Source: Gari tellinella (taxonomy: Eukaryota > Mollusca > Bivalvia > Cardiida > Psammobiidae). Taken from it: a DNA stretch of 64,000 nucleotides. The stretch covers positions 87,439,038 through 87,503,037 of the forward strand of contig OV277856.1 of the NCBI GenBank assembly GCA_922989275.2, in the 5' to 3' direction. The notes beneath the pieces are model-generated. The model worked only from the letters and a program-made list of their open reading frames with translations. It ran no database searches and was not told the origin of the DNA. Shown one piece after another: positions 1 through 10,397 of this stretch. Every line of letters begins with the position of its first letter. Position 1 is the first letter of the stretch. A program made the translations under genes and the position numbers.

Positions 1-1
1 C

Positions 2-2596
2 AGATTAGACTACTTTCTAATTTCAGATAACTTACAAAATTATGTAACTAAGACTGATATTAAATCAAGTTACAAGTCGGACCACTCTTTAATTACAATA
101 AACATTAGATTGAATGAAACACCGAAAGGACCTGGAGTCTTCAAATTAAATAATTCAATATTACTGGACACTGATTATCAGAAAACAATTCGAAATTCGA
201 TAAAAACTATTACTGATTTGAATAAAGAATGCAATCCAAACACATTGTGGGAAATAATCAAAGGTAGTATAAGAAACGAAAGCATACAATTTTCTACACT
301 AAAGAAAAAAAGACAAACTGAAAGGGAAAACCAAATTCACAAAACGATCGAACACTTAGAGAGTAAACTAGTTTCTTCTTTAGACACAAATGATAAACAG
401 CGAGCATCAGATGAACTTTTAGAAGCTAAACAAGAATTAAACACTATCATAGACCATAAAATACAAGGAATAATAATTAGAGCAAAGGCAGAATCAGTCG
501 AATTTAATGAAAAAAACTCAAAATATTTCTCAAGTTTAGAAAAGAAAAATGCCGAAAAAAAACTAATTAGTCAATTAAACGTAAATGGAAAAATCATTAA
601 CGAACAAGACAAAATAAGAAAAGAACAGAAGCAATACTACCAAAATCTTTATAAAGAAAGACCTTGTCAAAATTCAACACAGCATTTTTTTCATGAAAAT
701 ATAAAAAAACTCAATCAAGAAGACAAACAGAAGTGTAATGGTAATTTGACTGAATACGAATGTAAACAAGCACTGTTTTATATGAAAAATGGAAAAAGCC
801 CAGGTTCAGATGGCATAACAACAGAATTTTATAAAATATTTTGGAAAGATATAAGCAAATACCTTCTTCACTCTTTAAATTACTCCTATGTAAACGGTCA
901 ATTAACAGAACTTCAAACTCAAAGTTTAATCACACTTCTTCCGAAACCAGGAAAGGATTCAGTATTTTTAGAAAACTGGCGCCCAATAAGTCTTTTAAAC
1001 ACAGATTACAAAATAGCAACAAAAGCAATTGCAAATAGATTAAAAACAGTTCTCGATTCGATAATAGGCTCAGATCAAACAGGTTTTGTTAAGGGTAGAT
1101 ATATAGGAGAAAATATAAGAATTCTTTGTGAAACACTTGAATATGTCGATGAACATAATTTACCCTCTATCTTCTTTTTTGCAGATTTCGAAAAAGCATT
1201 TGACAGCTTGAACCACACATATATGTTTCAAGTTTTAAAACATTTAAATTTTGGTGATTCATTCATAAGTTGGGTAAAATTATTTTACAATAATGCAAAA
1301 AGCAGTGTAATAAGCAATGGGTTCCTTACTGAATTCTTCGATATTAAAAGAGGGGTTAGACAGGGCTGTCCTTTATCACCATACCTATTTATAACATGCT
1401 TAGAACTTCTTTCTTACAGTATATCAAATAACAATGATATTAAGGGTATTAATATGTGTGGTCTAGAATTTAAGCAAACATTGTATGCAGATGATGGTAC
1501 CTTTATGACCGATGGATCGAGAAAGTCATTTGAAACACTAATAGAAATACTTGACAATTTTGCACTTATATCTGGTCTAAAACTTAATAGTAAGAAATGT
1601 AATGCTCTTCGAGCTGGAGTTCTTAAAAAAAGCCACATAAAATATTTAGAAAACAAGAACTTTAATTGGAATTCGGAAAACGCAAGTACACTCGGAATAA
1701 TATTTAGTTCAAACACAAAAAATACTATTTCAAAAAATATCGATGCAAAACTTTCAAATTTCGTAAATTGTCTAAAAAGCTGGGAACACAGAAAATTAAC
1801 CTTAATGGGCAAAATTAATGTAATTAAAACCTTTGCACTCCCAAAATTAATTTATCCATTAACAGTATTATCAAACCCATCATCGAAAACTATAACTTTT
1901 ATTAAAAGCAAACTTTTTGAATTTCTTTGGGACAAAAAAACAGACAAAATAAAGAGAGAAACGATCATCAAAACATATGAACACGGGGGGTTAAAAATGA
2001 TTGATATTGACACGTTTATATTGTCTCTGAAAGCAAGCTGGATAAGTAGAATATTTGATAAAAACAATAGAGGTAAATGGAAACATATATATATTAACAA
2101 GCTGAACAAATATGGAGGGCAATTAATTTTAGAAAGTAACCTAGCAAATACTGATATTAATAAATTTTTCAAAGATAATACCTTTCTTCAACATGTACTT
2201 TCATCATGGAATAATTTTCAAAAACTCAAACCCCCCGATCAAGTCTCAAACGAAATTATATGGAACAACAAAAATATAAAAGTCAATTCAAATACTGTAT
2301 TCTACAAAACATGGTACGACAGAGGCATTAAATACTTTAACCAATTATACGATTTTCGAAGCAAAACTTTCTTTACATTTAACGCACTAAAAATCTTATA
2401 TGACATTCCTGAAAATGATTATTTAAAATATAATCAACTGGTATCGTGTATACCTAAAGCATGGAAAGATGCAATCAAACATGATACCATGTCCTTAGGC
2501 AACGCAGATAATCTCTTTAGTCAATATCTTAACACCAAAAAACCAGTAAATTTCTATATAACTATAGCCAGAAAATTAGACCAAGAAATGAAATAA
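2..2596 (+). CDS. LINE ORF2: endonuclease C-terminus plus reverse transcriptase (partial)
   Basis: The frame is open from base 2, well before the first possible start, so the coding region continues off the left edge. The first ~35 codons read RLDYFLISDNL and then SYKSDHSLI, the conserved last strand and catalytic SDH box of LINE apurinic endonucleases. RT motifs follow: FLENWRPISLLN (around 958-1002), the DQTGFVKGR box (1073-1099), motif A with FADFEKAFDSLNH (1181-1219), motif B RQGCPLSPYLF (1359-1391), and motif C YADDGTF (1484-1504). The protein makes cDNA by target-primed reverse transcription at a nicked chromosomal site. The open frame ends at TAA (2594-2596), before the usual C-terminal zinc knuckle, which is found one frame over. 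I read this as a single-base frameshift mutation rather than programmed recoding. Confidence 0.9.
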   Translation, partial: RLDYFLISDNLQNYVTKTDIKSSYKSDHSLITINIRLNETPKGPGVFKLNNSILLDTDYQKTIRNSIKTITDLNKECNPNTLWEIIKGSIRNESIQFSTLKKKRQTERENQIHKTIEHLESKLVSSLDTNDKQRASDELLEAKQELNTIIDHKIQGIIIRAKAESVEFNEKNSKYFSSLEKKNAEKKLISQLNVNGKIINEQDKIRKEQKQYYQNLYKERPCQNSTQHFFHENIKKLNQEDKQKCNGNLTEYECKQALFYMKNGKSPGSDGITTEFYKIFWKDISKYLLHSLNYSYVNGQLTELQTQSLITLLPKPGKDSVFLENWRPISLLNTDYKIATKAIANRLKTVLDSIIGSDQTGFVKGRYIGENIRILCETLEYVDEHNLPSIFFFADFEKAFDSLNHTYMFQVLKHLNFGDSFISWVKLFYNNAKSSVISNGFLTEFFDIKRGVRQGCPLSPYLFITCLELLSYSISNNNDIKGINMCGLEFKQTLYADDGTFMTDGSRKSFETLIEILDNFALISGLKLNSKKCNALRAGVLKKSHIKYLENKNFNWNSENASTLGIIFSSNTKNTISKNIDAKLSNFVNCLKSWEHRKLTLMGKINVIKTFALPKLIYPLTVLSNPSSKTITFIKSKLFEFLWDKKTDKIKRETIIKTYEHGGLKMIDIDTFILSLKASWISRIFDKNNRGKWKHIYINKLNKYGGQLILESNLANTDINKFFKDNTFLQHVLSSWNNFQKLKPPDQVSNEIIWNNKNIKVNSNTVFYKTWYDRGIKYFNQLYDFRSKTFFTFNALKILYDIPENDYLKYNQLVSCIPKAWKDAIKHDTMSLGNADNLFSQYLNTKKPVNFYITIARKLDQEMK

Positions 2597-3135
2597 CCGC
2601 ACAACAAAAATGGCAAAATATCACCAAAGAAGAAAATCTTGATTGGCAAAAAATATATCTAATAGGTATTAAAAGCACAATAGATGTTAAGCTAAGAAAC
2701 TTTCAATATAAATACCTTATGAGGATCATACGTACAAATAATATGTTAATCAAATTTAATTTGGTATCTACAAATGTATGTGAGTTTTGTAGTATGCACA
2801 TCGAAACGCCAGAACATTTATTTTGGGAATGCTACCACACCCAGACTTTTTGGACAGATTTAAACACTTATTTAATATCAAAACATATTAACATAGAATT
2901 ATCTTGCAAAGCAATTTCATTCGGAATTTTAAAAAATGGACCATATTTCGACAAAATCAATTTTATAATTATATATGCAAAATACTTCATCTACAGATGC
3001 AAACTTTTTAAAACGAAACCTAATATATTACATTTTAAACAAAATCTTCAAAACGCTATTAGTATTGAAAAACATATTGCTCTAAACCAAGACAAATTAG
3101 AACAATATGAATTAAAATGGAGACATTTTTATTAG
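2572..3135 (+). pseudogene. Frameshifted C-terminal part of the LINE ORF2 (zf-RVT-like knuckle)
   Basis: This frame is open from about 2570, overlapping the end of the main RT frame, to TAG at 3133-3135. It reads EITAQQKWQNITKEENLDW and further on VCEFCSMHIETPEHLFWEC, a C-x2-C-x8-H-x4-C arrangement typical of the small zinc-binding domain at the C-terminus of L1/Tx1-type ORF2 proteins. It lies exactly where that domain should follow the RT, so the two frames are one ancestral ORF separated by an indel around 2560-2596. There is no reason to think it is translated separately. Confidence 0.85.
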
Positions 3136-3534
3136 CTTATACAAGTATCCGAAATGCTTAACTAAACATGGGTTTTTTTCTTAATGTATTACTGACAAAA
3201 AATCCCATTTCTTTTCTTTTCTTTCCTTTTACTCACCTATTCTTTTTACTTTTTTCTATTATTTTCACAATCACTACCATTTTCTCATCTATACCCTCCA
3301 AAAAACTATGACCGTCAGAATATGTCGATACTTTTTAATCGACAATTTCTTCAAATGCAATTTTCATGTTTATTGTTCGTTATTCGGTAATATATTGTTA
3401 TCATAAAACTGATTCATGAAGATGCCATGTCTTGACGATATATTGTATGTTCTGTATAACTGATGTATAGCATGATTATTGTATTTGTTATGCATTGTAT
3501 TTTTGACGGAAATAAAATTAATTACAAAAAAAAA
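3136..3534 (+). other. LINE 3' UTR and A-rich tail
   Basis: About 400 bp of AT-rich non-coding sequence after the LINE stop codon. It includes pyrimidine-rich runs (3203-3262) and ends with AATAAAATTAATTAC plus an A-run at about 3510-3534. The end marks the right boundary of the insertion. The left target-site copy lies outside the window, so no target-site duplication can be checked. Confidence 0.75.
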
Positions 3535-3779
3535 TACAGCTCTGCAAGAACGTAATTAGTTATGAAAGTGTGTGGGATATTTTCCATTCCCTAGCAAGGG
3601 ACTGCTGCAGCCCTTGTAGATTACGAGGAGCTACTGGTTGCTTTCTTACATTTCTGTGAAGATCATCCGATAAATCATATAAACTTTAGATATATTTTAT
3701 AGTGAATCGATAAAAGTTAACATTTTAAATGATTATTTATTGACTTTTGTGATTAATTTGTATAGAAATTAAACGCATA

Positions 3780-3866
3780 AATAAATACGAAAGAAGACTC
3801 AAGCAGGAAACGCAACACAAACAATACACCCACCTCTAAAGCAGAACACACACACAGCATACCCGT
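3780..3866 (-). repeat. Short fragment of the Penelope-like element tail
   Basis: About 87 bp beginning AAATACGAAAGAAGACTCAA and ending in a short CA run. Nearly the same sequence ends the PLE copies at 8967, 16448 and (inverted) 30212. Only the outermost tail up to the CA microsatellite is present, so this is a severely truncated insertion or a solo end. Strand is given in the sense of the PLE coding strand. Confidence 0.8.
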
Positions 3867-5756
3867 CAGAAAGAAAATCTTGAGGTAAGCATGCTGTTTA
3901 CACGACCGCGCTTTTTATTCGTTCTCGCCATACTATTCAAAATTTGTTTTTAGCATGGCTTTCCTTCTAGAAAGATATTATGAAATAAAAATCGATTTTA
4001 TTTTACTTTGTTAGTATTTGTCGTGTAAAACGTGAATAAGATGTCCATCCAGCATACACCAGCTAGCGATCGTCACGGTTGAGTTGTTTCATCGCTAGCG
4101 TACAGATAATCGTGGTATTAAATAATAGTTGAAATTTGGAACCATATTCCAGAAAGTTGATTTTTGAAAAAAGTGTTGCGTTAGCTGTGGCCTTACGTGT
4201 ATGTTGATAAAATATATGTTTACACGAAATAAAACGACCTTTGACGAATATATTAAATGGTACTTTATTTACAAGATATCAAATATAAATCGAAAAGCGC
4301 AAAACAAAACAAACGGCCAATAAAACCTATCAATATGAGTATTAAACATTTGTGATCACGGTCAGACGCCACGGAATTGCACTTTGTTTGCAAATACATG
4401 TATTAGTGTTTTCGCGTAGGCAGTGAATTGGTAAACCCTTTGCTTTTCGACTGTGATTTTACTGATATATGTAAGCAGTGAAAAACCAGGTAATACACAA
4501 TTTGACGCGGCATGTGTTGTAGATCTTTATTGTTTGACTCTCTCCTAAATGTTCTTCAATGTAATACTACACAAATCCTTATCTGACCGAACTTTGCAGA
4601 TTACACTTTTAAAGAAGACAATGTTACGACAGAAGAAGGGTTAAGAAAATAATACACAAATGAGCTCCTATAGTTTGCGTCTGAGAATAATACCATGCTT
4701 CTTTTAAAATATGTAATTATCTACTGCCATCACAGGAGATCTTTACATTCAAAAGACAACGTAATGTTCAACATATAATTTGCTTCCAATCTAAAGAGAT
4801 AATATCCCTTAATTGAAAAGACTGTAGACAAATGGTGAACGAAGGCGAAAGGAAATCAATATCGATGTATCATTCGGATGTACCAATCGTTAATGAGTCT
4901 TAATTTCTTATTGATTTGCTAGGTATTGCAATAGTCATTCTGATTATCTATGGGGAAATGAATAACAAACGGAAGTTTACAAACTGGGCCCTATTTCAAC
5001 CAAAACATCGTGCGACGTAAAAAATGAAATACAATATACATGATACGAGAAACTTTATTTATAGTCGGGTATCTACAAACATAGATTTAACATAAGCTAG
5101 AAACTAGTCACAAATAAGTCGGATAATATTTCAAAGAATAAATCACTTTGAATCTTAAAAATTGTGTTTTCCTAGAATATCCGAGTTATTAACAACGCCC
5201 CATTCAAATCCATTTGAAAAAATGCTGTTTATTTCGTGTAAACGCTATTTCTCGAGAGGGCGGGACTTGTGGATAAGTTTCGAAAAGGAGGCGGGGCATA
5301 TGTATTTTCCATTGCGAATTATGTTTTGGAACTTGGTCAGGAAACATTTGGCGGATTTATTAAAAAATTGTTCTTAACCGATCAATGCTTTCCTATTAGC
5401 GGAAAACATGATTCCCGACTAAAATTCCTCTTCGTTATGGAAATAAATTGCAAGAAAATTAATATTCCTTATAACAACAACTGTCTGCATTTCTTTATGA
5501 CAAGAAAATCGATGTATTTATCCTACTTTAAAATGATCTTAGAATGTAAACAATGGCACTTATTTTTAAGCTTTCGAATGTATACAGCTTCAGTAATTCG
5601 GCGAATGGCTGTTCCTTATAGGGTACACATTATTCTGGTTATCAACATCTAATAAGGAATAAACATAAATGCGTACTAACAACATGTAAATTTGATATCA
5701 GAAATAACAGCAAATATATTGTAATTATAAAAAAATACTGATTTTGTTATCGACGT

Positions 5757-5857
5757 TCAAGCGAAATAAACGACAGAAAATTATCGGCAAATTTATTATG
5801 AATTGCTAGCGCGATTCGTGATATTGCCGCAAATATTCTGTCGGTTATTTCGCTTGA
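5757..5857. repeat. Inverted repeat with 34-bp arms
   Basis: Arms 5757-5790 and 5824-5857 (TCAAGCGAAATAAACGACAG and its near-perfect complement) are separated by 33 bp that contain GCTAGC. The shape is that of a miniature foldback element or palindromic MITE core. No target-site duplication was identified and no second copy was found in the window. Confidence 0.75.
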
Positions 5858-6430
5858 ATGCCAAAACAATCAAGCTCATTTCTTAAATCCTTTGGAAAAT
5901 TGTACAAGCCACTCCTTCATCTTATGGTGTATTCGCACGCCAAATTCTAGATTAAAATTCGAACAGGACTGTGTTACATTTTACAGGTCATAAGTCAATC
6001 AAAAGGTAAACTGAAAATGGTATCGGACACTTCGCCACTCAACGGTGTACTGACACACGAATGTTGGTGCCCCTAGCTCATGCGTTTTTAATTGTCGTCG
6101 CTTTAGAGGGAGTTTAGTGTATTTAATGGCTGTTGAAAGCCTGTCGAAAGTGTCTGCGTTCGGCTTTCTCATGGAAATGTCATTGTACCTCACGTTACTG
6201 TTAATGACATGTCTCTTGCCACACAGACACTTCGCAATGGCGCAAAATGTATGAGTCTAAACTCTTCGCCCGCGATGTTAGTGACTGTTTAATCTTCTGC
6301 ATGATATGTTATTTTCTTCTGGAAAACTTGTTGTCTGTAGCAGATCTGAAAATCGGTTGTAATAATTTTATTTCATAGAAAAGCAGTAGTGTCGACAGTT
6401 TTGAATCCAGATGAGAAGCTGACTTACAGT

Positions 6431-6500
6431 GCTCCCTCTCTACAACGACACCCGATGGGAGACATAGTTTATGTGAGTCCTTATAGGGAGGGAACATTAA
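6431..6500. repeat. CCCTCTCTACAACGACAC hairpin family, copy 1
   Basis: Contains GTGCTCCCTCTCTACAACGA and, downstream, a partial complement (TTATAGGGAGGGAACAT). Related pieces occur at 26027-26100, 26310-26370, 55558-55640 and 63391-63440, usually close to a GACGCC palindrome. This is a short interspersed inverted-repeat family with no coding capacity. Confidence 0.65.
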
Positions 6501-6956
6501 TACTTGGCTTACATTTGCAAACAGCTTCAATTCAGATGGCAAGAAAGATAGACCCATTGCACTAATCCAGAGGAAGACTTATTCAAAATGCTTAAATTGA
6601 AATGTACATCGTGAAATGTCATTGTCGTCCATATAAAGTGTCCACACCGAGCCCTTAAAATCCAACCGACGAGTAAACTCACCCTTGGCATGCAATGTAC
6701 ACCGGAATTTGAGGATCAGTGCAAGAGCTGTCTGATCACGTTATACTGTTCGTCATTTCGTAATATACTGTAAGTGTAACTATACAGGGAAACATGAAAT
6801 ATGCTTAATTTTGAAATTTGCATTGTTTATTTGAGATTACAGTGACAAACTAGGTAAATATATTTAAAGAATAGTTTTTGTTCTTATCACAACACTTACT
6901 TTTTTATTGCTGACTGTTTCGTCCACTACTGTGGACAACCTCTAAGCTACGTGATA

Positions 6957-7320
6957 ATCAAACTCATCTGAACTCTTATAGTCATATACAATCTGAGCAA
7001 GTTTGAATAAGATTGGATACAAATTGTGGCCTCTAGAGTGTTAACATTGTTAAATATGGGGTTTTCAGCAATTCAAAGGTAGATAACTCTTAACCTATTG
7101 GTTCGATGTCAACCATAATTAAACTCATTTGAACTCTTATGGTCATATACAATATGAGCAAGTTTGAGAGAGATAAGATAAACATTGTGGGCTCTAGAGT
7201 GTAAACATTGTTAAATATAGCATTTGCAGCTATTCATGTACCTATTGGCCCGATTTCAACCATAATCGAACTCATCTGAACTCTTATAGTCATATACAAT
7301 CTGAGCAAGTTTGAGAAAGA
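6957..7320. repeat. Tandem repeat, about 155-bp unit, 2.4 copies
   Basis: The block AACTCATCTGAACTCTTATA followed by GTCATATACAATCTGAGCAA starts at about 6960, 7120 and 7268. The first two units continue with AACATTGTTAAATAT and a CTATTGG segment, and the third is cut after about 55 bp. Divergence between units is visible, so the array is old. No ORF lies in the unit. Confidence 0.85.
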
Positions 7321-8834
7321 TAAAGTATAGAGTTAGCGAAAATTTCAGAGTAACACTATTTCTACTTGAGATAGGATAGTCTTTTAGTAACAGAAAACAT
7401 CTTGTGAGATAATTATGCAATATCTTTGTAAAACATAAGAATATTACAGAAATATTTTTACACATCATGCAAACCTGAAAACGGATAGAGAAATTGACAA
7501 AAAGTCATTTTTGCCAAAAACATGAGTTAGGATAGTTTTTCTCCGCCAAGCCCTCGATTTGAGATTGGGCAAACCAATATCTAAATTTCTTTAGTTTGAA
7601 ATCTTAAAATCTACATTTGGACAACAATGATAAACAAAGATTAAGCAAATAACTATGCATGTATGGCAGTGACATAGGGCAAAGAAACGGATATTTGTAA
7701 GTCAAATGAAAATACTACTGGTAGTTAGACTCATCAAAAGTTGCTTTTGATGTGATGTCAGTAGGAAGCAATAATAATATGTTCACTTTAACATTACATA
7801 CCGCACATTCTATATCATGAGCACCTAGTCAAGTTTCATTTTAATTTGGTTTTGTTACAGGAATATCTAGAATTACTTGAGTTTTAACACATATTGATGA
7901 CCATAGTCCCTTTTTCAGTCAGGCGCAAAATTTGATACAAACACTTTGAAAGCGGGGCTATTGTCTGATGCCAATTAACTAAGCATCTGATCTAGATTCA
8001 AACTGTAAAGCACGTGCTGCTTGATAAATATTTCATAGAACAAAAATGACCTTAAGTAACACAGTTTGAGTCAGACCATAGCATGGCTAGACAAGGGATA
8101 ATTAAATTCAAGATCTTGTTCTATATCACACTCTAATACATTACTTCAGATGAGACATTGTTATGTATAGTATAGGTTTCAATTACATTATACAATAGTC
8201 ACTTAGGACGTCGTATATATAATAATTGGTTTACCTATCTGGCTAAACTGTACACACATCCCAACAAACGGTACAGATGAGACGACTAGATTTAAGTGCA
8301 AACAATTAAATATCACAATATGAAGTTGTTATATTGTCGTCTTGCTCCATAGAGAATATGCCTGGTACTGAATTATTTAATACATTGCGATTAAGCTTGT
8401 CATGGCCATTGCAAAAGCCAACTTCAAAAATCTGGCAAATTGTTTGGACAAAGATTAGACGCCAATTATTTTGGCGTTTGGTCTGGATCAAATAGATTGC
8501 CATTCCCATCGATATTCAATTGGTCAAAATTCCACAATTCTAATGTTAATCCTTTCCAGCGAAGAGAATATCATCAGACTATAATTATGATGGCAGGAAA
8601 AGGTTTATTGGTTATATCTTCGGGACAACGATGACAATTTTATCTAGAGCTTAAATTGTCGAGAACAATAACTGGTGACATTATTTTCCGCAGAAAAAAC
8701 GACACAATTAAAAGAATGGACCTGATTACTTTCCATTCTTATCAATAATCTGCACGCTATGAAACACTAAATCCTTAGGAATTAATATAGCTGTAAAATA
8801 TAATCCTATTGACAGGTTTTTCTCCAGTAGGTCT

Positions 8835-8905
8835 ACAATAGTTTTCATCCTGGTAAGACGCCGCGTAACAAGGCGTCTGACCGGGTTTCAAATGGGTTGA
8901 CTCTC
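8835..8905. repeat. GACGCCGCG palindrome (MITE core), copy
   Basis: TAAGACGCCGCGTAACAAGG followed by CGTCTGACCGGG: one of the many short palindromes in the window built on GACGCCGCG/CGCGGCGTC flanked by TGATC-like steps and AAACTGTTTG-like arms. The arms of this copy are degraded. Confidence 0.6.
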
Positions 8906-9054
8906 ATTGCGATATATGTTTAGCCATTATACCTAAAATCTAAATTTTAAAATATAACAGCAAAACGTGTGTAATAAATACGAAAGACTTAAGCAGGAAA
9001 CGCAACACAAACAATATACCAACCTCTCAAGCAGAACACACTCACAGTCATACT

Positions 9055-9058
<4 letters not shown>

Positions 9059-9112
<54 letters not shown>
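9059..9112. repeat. (CA)n microsatellite
   Basis: About 26 uninterrupted CA units inside the tail of the PLE copy. The other PLE tails carry a much shorter CA run at the same place, so this is an expansion within the element. It creates spurious TH-rich and CV-rich open frames on the two strands. Confidence 0.98.
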
Positions 9113-9119
<7 letters not shown>

Positions 9120-9736
9120 ATTGCAAACGTTCAGAGGACGTTGGTATACTTCTGCACTCTGAGGACTCGCAAGAAATAACAGGTATATGGTGTTGGTACT
9201 TTCTCACCAGACTTATCATAAGGGATGTTTATAAGTCCACTAGATGTTTTGCCTGTTATATTTATATTTTCTTCAAATTCCAGTCACGAAATTGTGTCAA
9301 ACTTAGCAATACTAGCGAGGATTCTCTAGGTATTATGATACTGCGAGGACTCAAGTACACACACATATTTTTGTCCTGAAATGTCGAATCTGCGAGCACT
9401 TAAACACACAATCTAACTTAACAGTAATTGTGAGGACTTGATGAGGGCACTCCGATTGGCTGGTTTCCTTTCTCTACCGGAAATCTGATTGGCTAGTCAA
9501 ACACACAGTTTATGAAAGGGAAGTAAATTGTGTATCTGGCGGGTACACTCTTAATAACTTACCTACTTTATAAGGACCTGGGGATTTCAGTTTATTCTTA
9601 ACATAGACCTCACTTTGACGGCATTTTTGAAAAAACCTTTCCGAGGACCTGAGTGCAAGTCCTCTATATGCAAAAAGTCCTCGGATTGTTGGTGTGTATC
9701 AACTCTCAAGTCCTCATAACGCAGTGAATACAAACG
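9113..9736. mobile_element. 624-bp insertion in the CA run of the PLE tail, with short terminal inverted repeats
   Basis: Compared with the uninterrupted PLE tail at 16448-17010, this block is extra and has CA-repeat DNA on both sides. Its ends are inverted: CGTTTGTATT at 9113-9122 and AATACAAACG at 9727-9736, followed inward by related AGAGGAC / GTCCTC segments. GAGGAC/GTCCTC recurs many times inside. There is no ORF with recognisable domains. It is best described as an unclassified non-autonomous DNA element; because the target is a CA repeat, the duplication length cannot be read. Confidence 0.65.

Positions 9737-9792
<56 letters not shown>
9737..9792. repeat. (CA)n(TA)n microsatellite
   Basis: About 11 CA units followed by about 15 TA units, to the right of the 624-bp insertion. 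It is the second half of the split PLE tail microsatellite. The TA part can form a cruciform. Confidence 0.95.
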
Positions 9793-9795
<3 letters not shown>

Positions 9796-10330
9796 TGGGA
9801 TATTTTTCCGCACACTTTTATCTATATATATATACACACAAACACGCGCAATACCATTCCTTCATCTACACACTAAATAGAAAACAACACGCAAGACACA
9901 CATAATGCAAAGTTAATATAGGAGCCCGCCTTGGTACGGTCAGTAGCAATCAATCATCAATCATAAATTAACTATTAACAACCACTTGGGGTAAAACCTG
10001 GGTTTAGGGGCGCCCAACCTCATTCGTATGTCCTATATTCACCAATAAAGACGAACAGTGTACATAAAATATAAACCCTCTTCCACAACCTTACAACCAA
10101 AAAGACCGCCAACACAGTAAGTAAATACATGTAAAACATCTAACAAAAAAATATATTATATTACAAGATGATTAATAGTAACACGGGAAAGAATTAAATA
10201 TTCAAGCCCGTGTTAAAAATAACCCACTAAGGCAACGGTCAAATTGTACTCAAGCGACTAGTCCGTAGTCACGAGTAACTGTAAGACATGGATGGGTTCA
10301 GGGTACGACAGAGAGGGAGAGAAAAAACAA

Positions 10331-10397
10331 AGCACGGAATTCCGACATAACTTTTCCGGTTAAGGACGGCTTTAGAGATACATCATTATGTAGTGCT
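10331..10397 (-). promoter_or_regulatory. Decayed SECIS-like hairpin at the end of the PLE coding region
   Basis: Same position and nearly the same sequence as the SECIS-like element at 29620-29686. The outer AGCAC/GTGCT helix and the ATGTATCTCT-AAA segment are kept. The first ATGA of the core has become ATAA, and the upper stem is weakened (GAGAG changed to AAAAG). The 3' GGA survives. This copy probably no longer works. Confidence 0.5.

Larger units (their letters stand above)
1..3534 (+). mobile_element. L1/Tx1-like LINE retrotransposon, 3' part (left end outside the window)
   Basis: Non-LTR retrotransposon entering from the left edge. In order it shows the last part of an apurinic-type endonuclease, a complete reverse transcriptase, a C-terminal CCHC-like knuckle in a shifted frame, a roughly 400-bp 3' UTR and an A-rich end (AATAAAATTAATTAC followed by about nine A's) near 3534. 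The RT has L1/Tx1-type motifs (RPISLLNTDYKI, DQTGFVKGR, a YADD box). The coding part is long and nearly unbroken, so the insertion is fairly recent. The single frameshift near 2580 probably makes this copy inactive. Whether it is full length cannot be seen. The clade call rests on motif wording and was not tested by a tree. Confidence 0.9.
3535..8966. other. Non-coding stretch with small repeats; no gene recognised
   Basis: No frame here shows a recognisable domain, and the open frames (for example 5162-5652, 6309-6557) are short and unlike known families. Items that stand out are listed separately: a PLE tail fragment at 3780-3866, a hairpin at 5757-5857, a CCCTCTCTACAACGACAC-type hairpin piece near 6431-6500, a tandem repeat at 6957-7320 and a GACGCCGCG palindrome near 8835-8905. 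The rest looks like ordinary AT-rich intergenic or intronic DNA. Confidence 0.6.

Noticed and set aside
2590..2600. Programmed ribosomal frameshift in the LINE
   Set aside because: No slippery heptamer and pseudoknot are evident, and L1/Tx1 ORF2 is normally continuous; a mutation is simpler.
5162..5652. Two overlapping open frames as a host gene
   Set aside because: No domain, no splice context and ordinary AT-rich composition; nothing supports coding.
8967..9219. TH-rich and CV-rich open frames on both strands
   Set aside because: They are translations of the (CA)n microsatellite.
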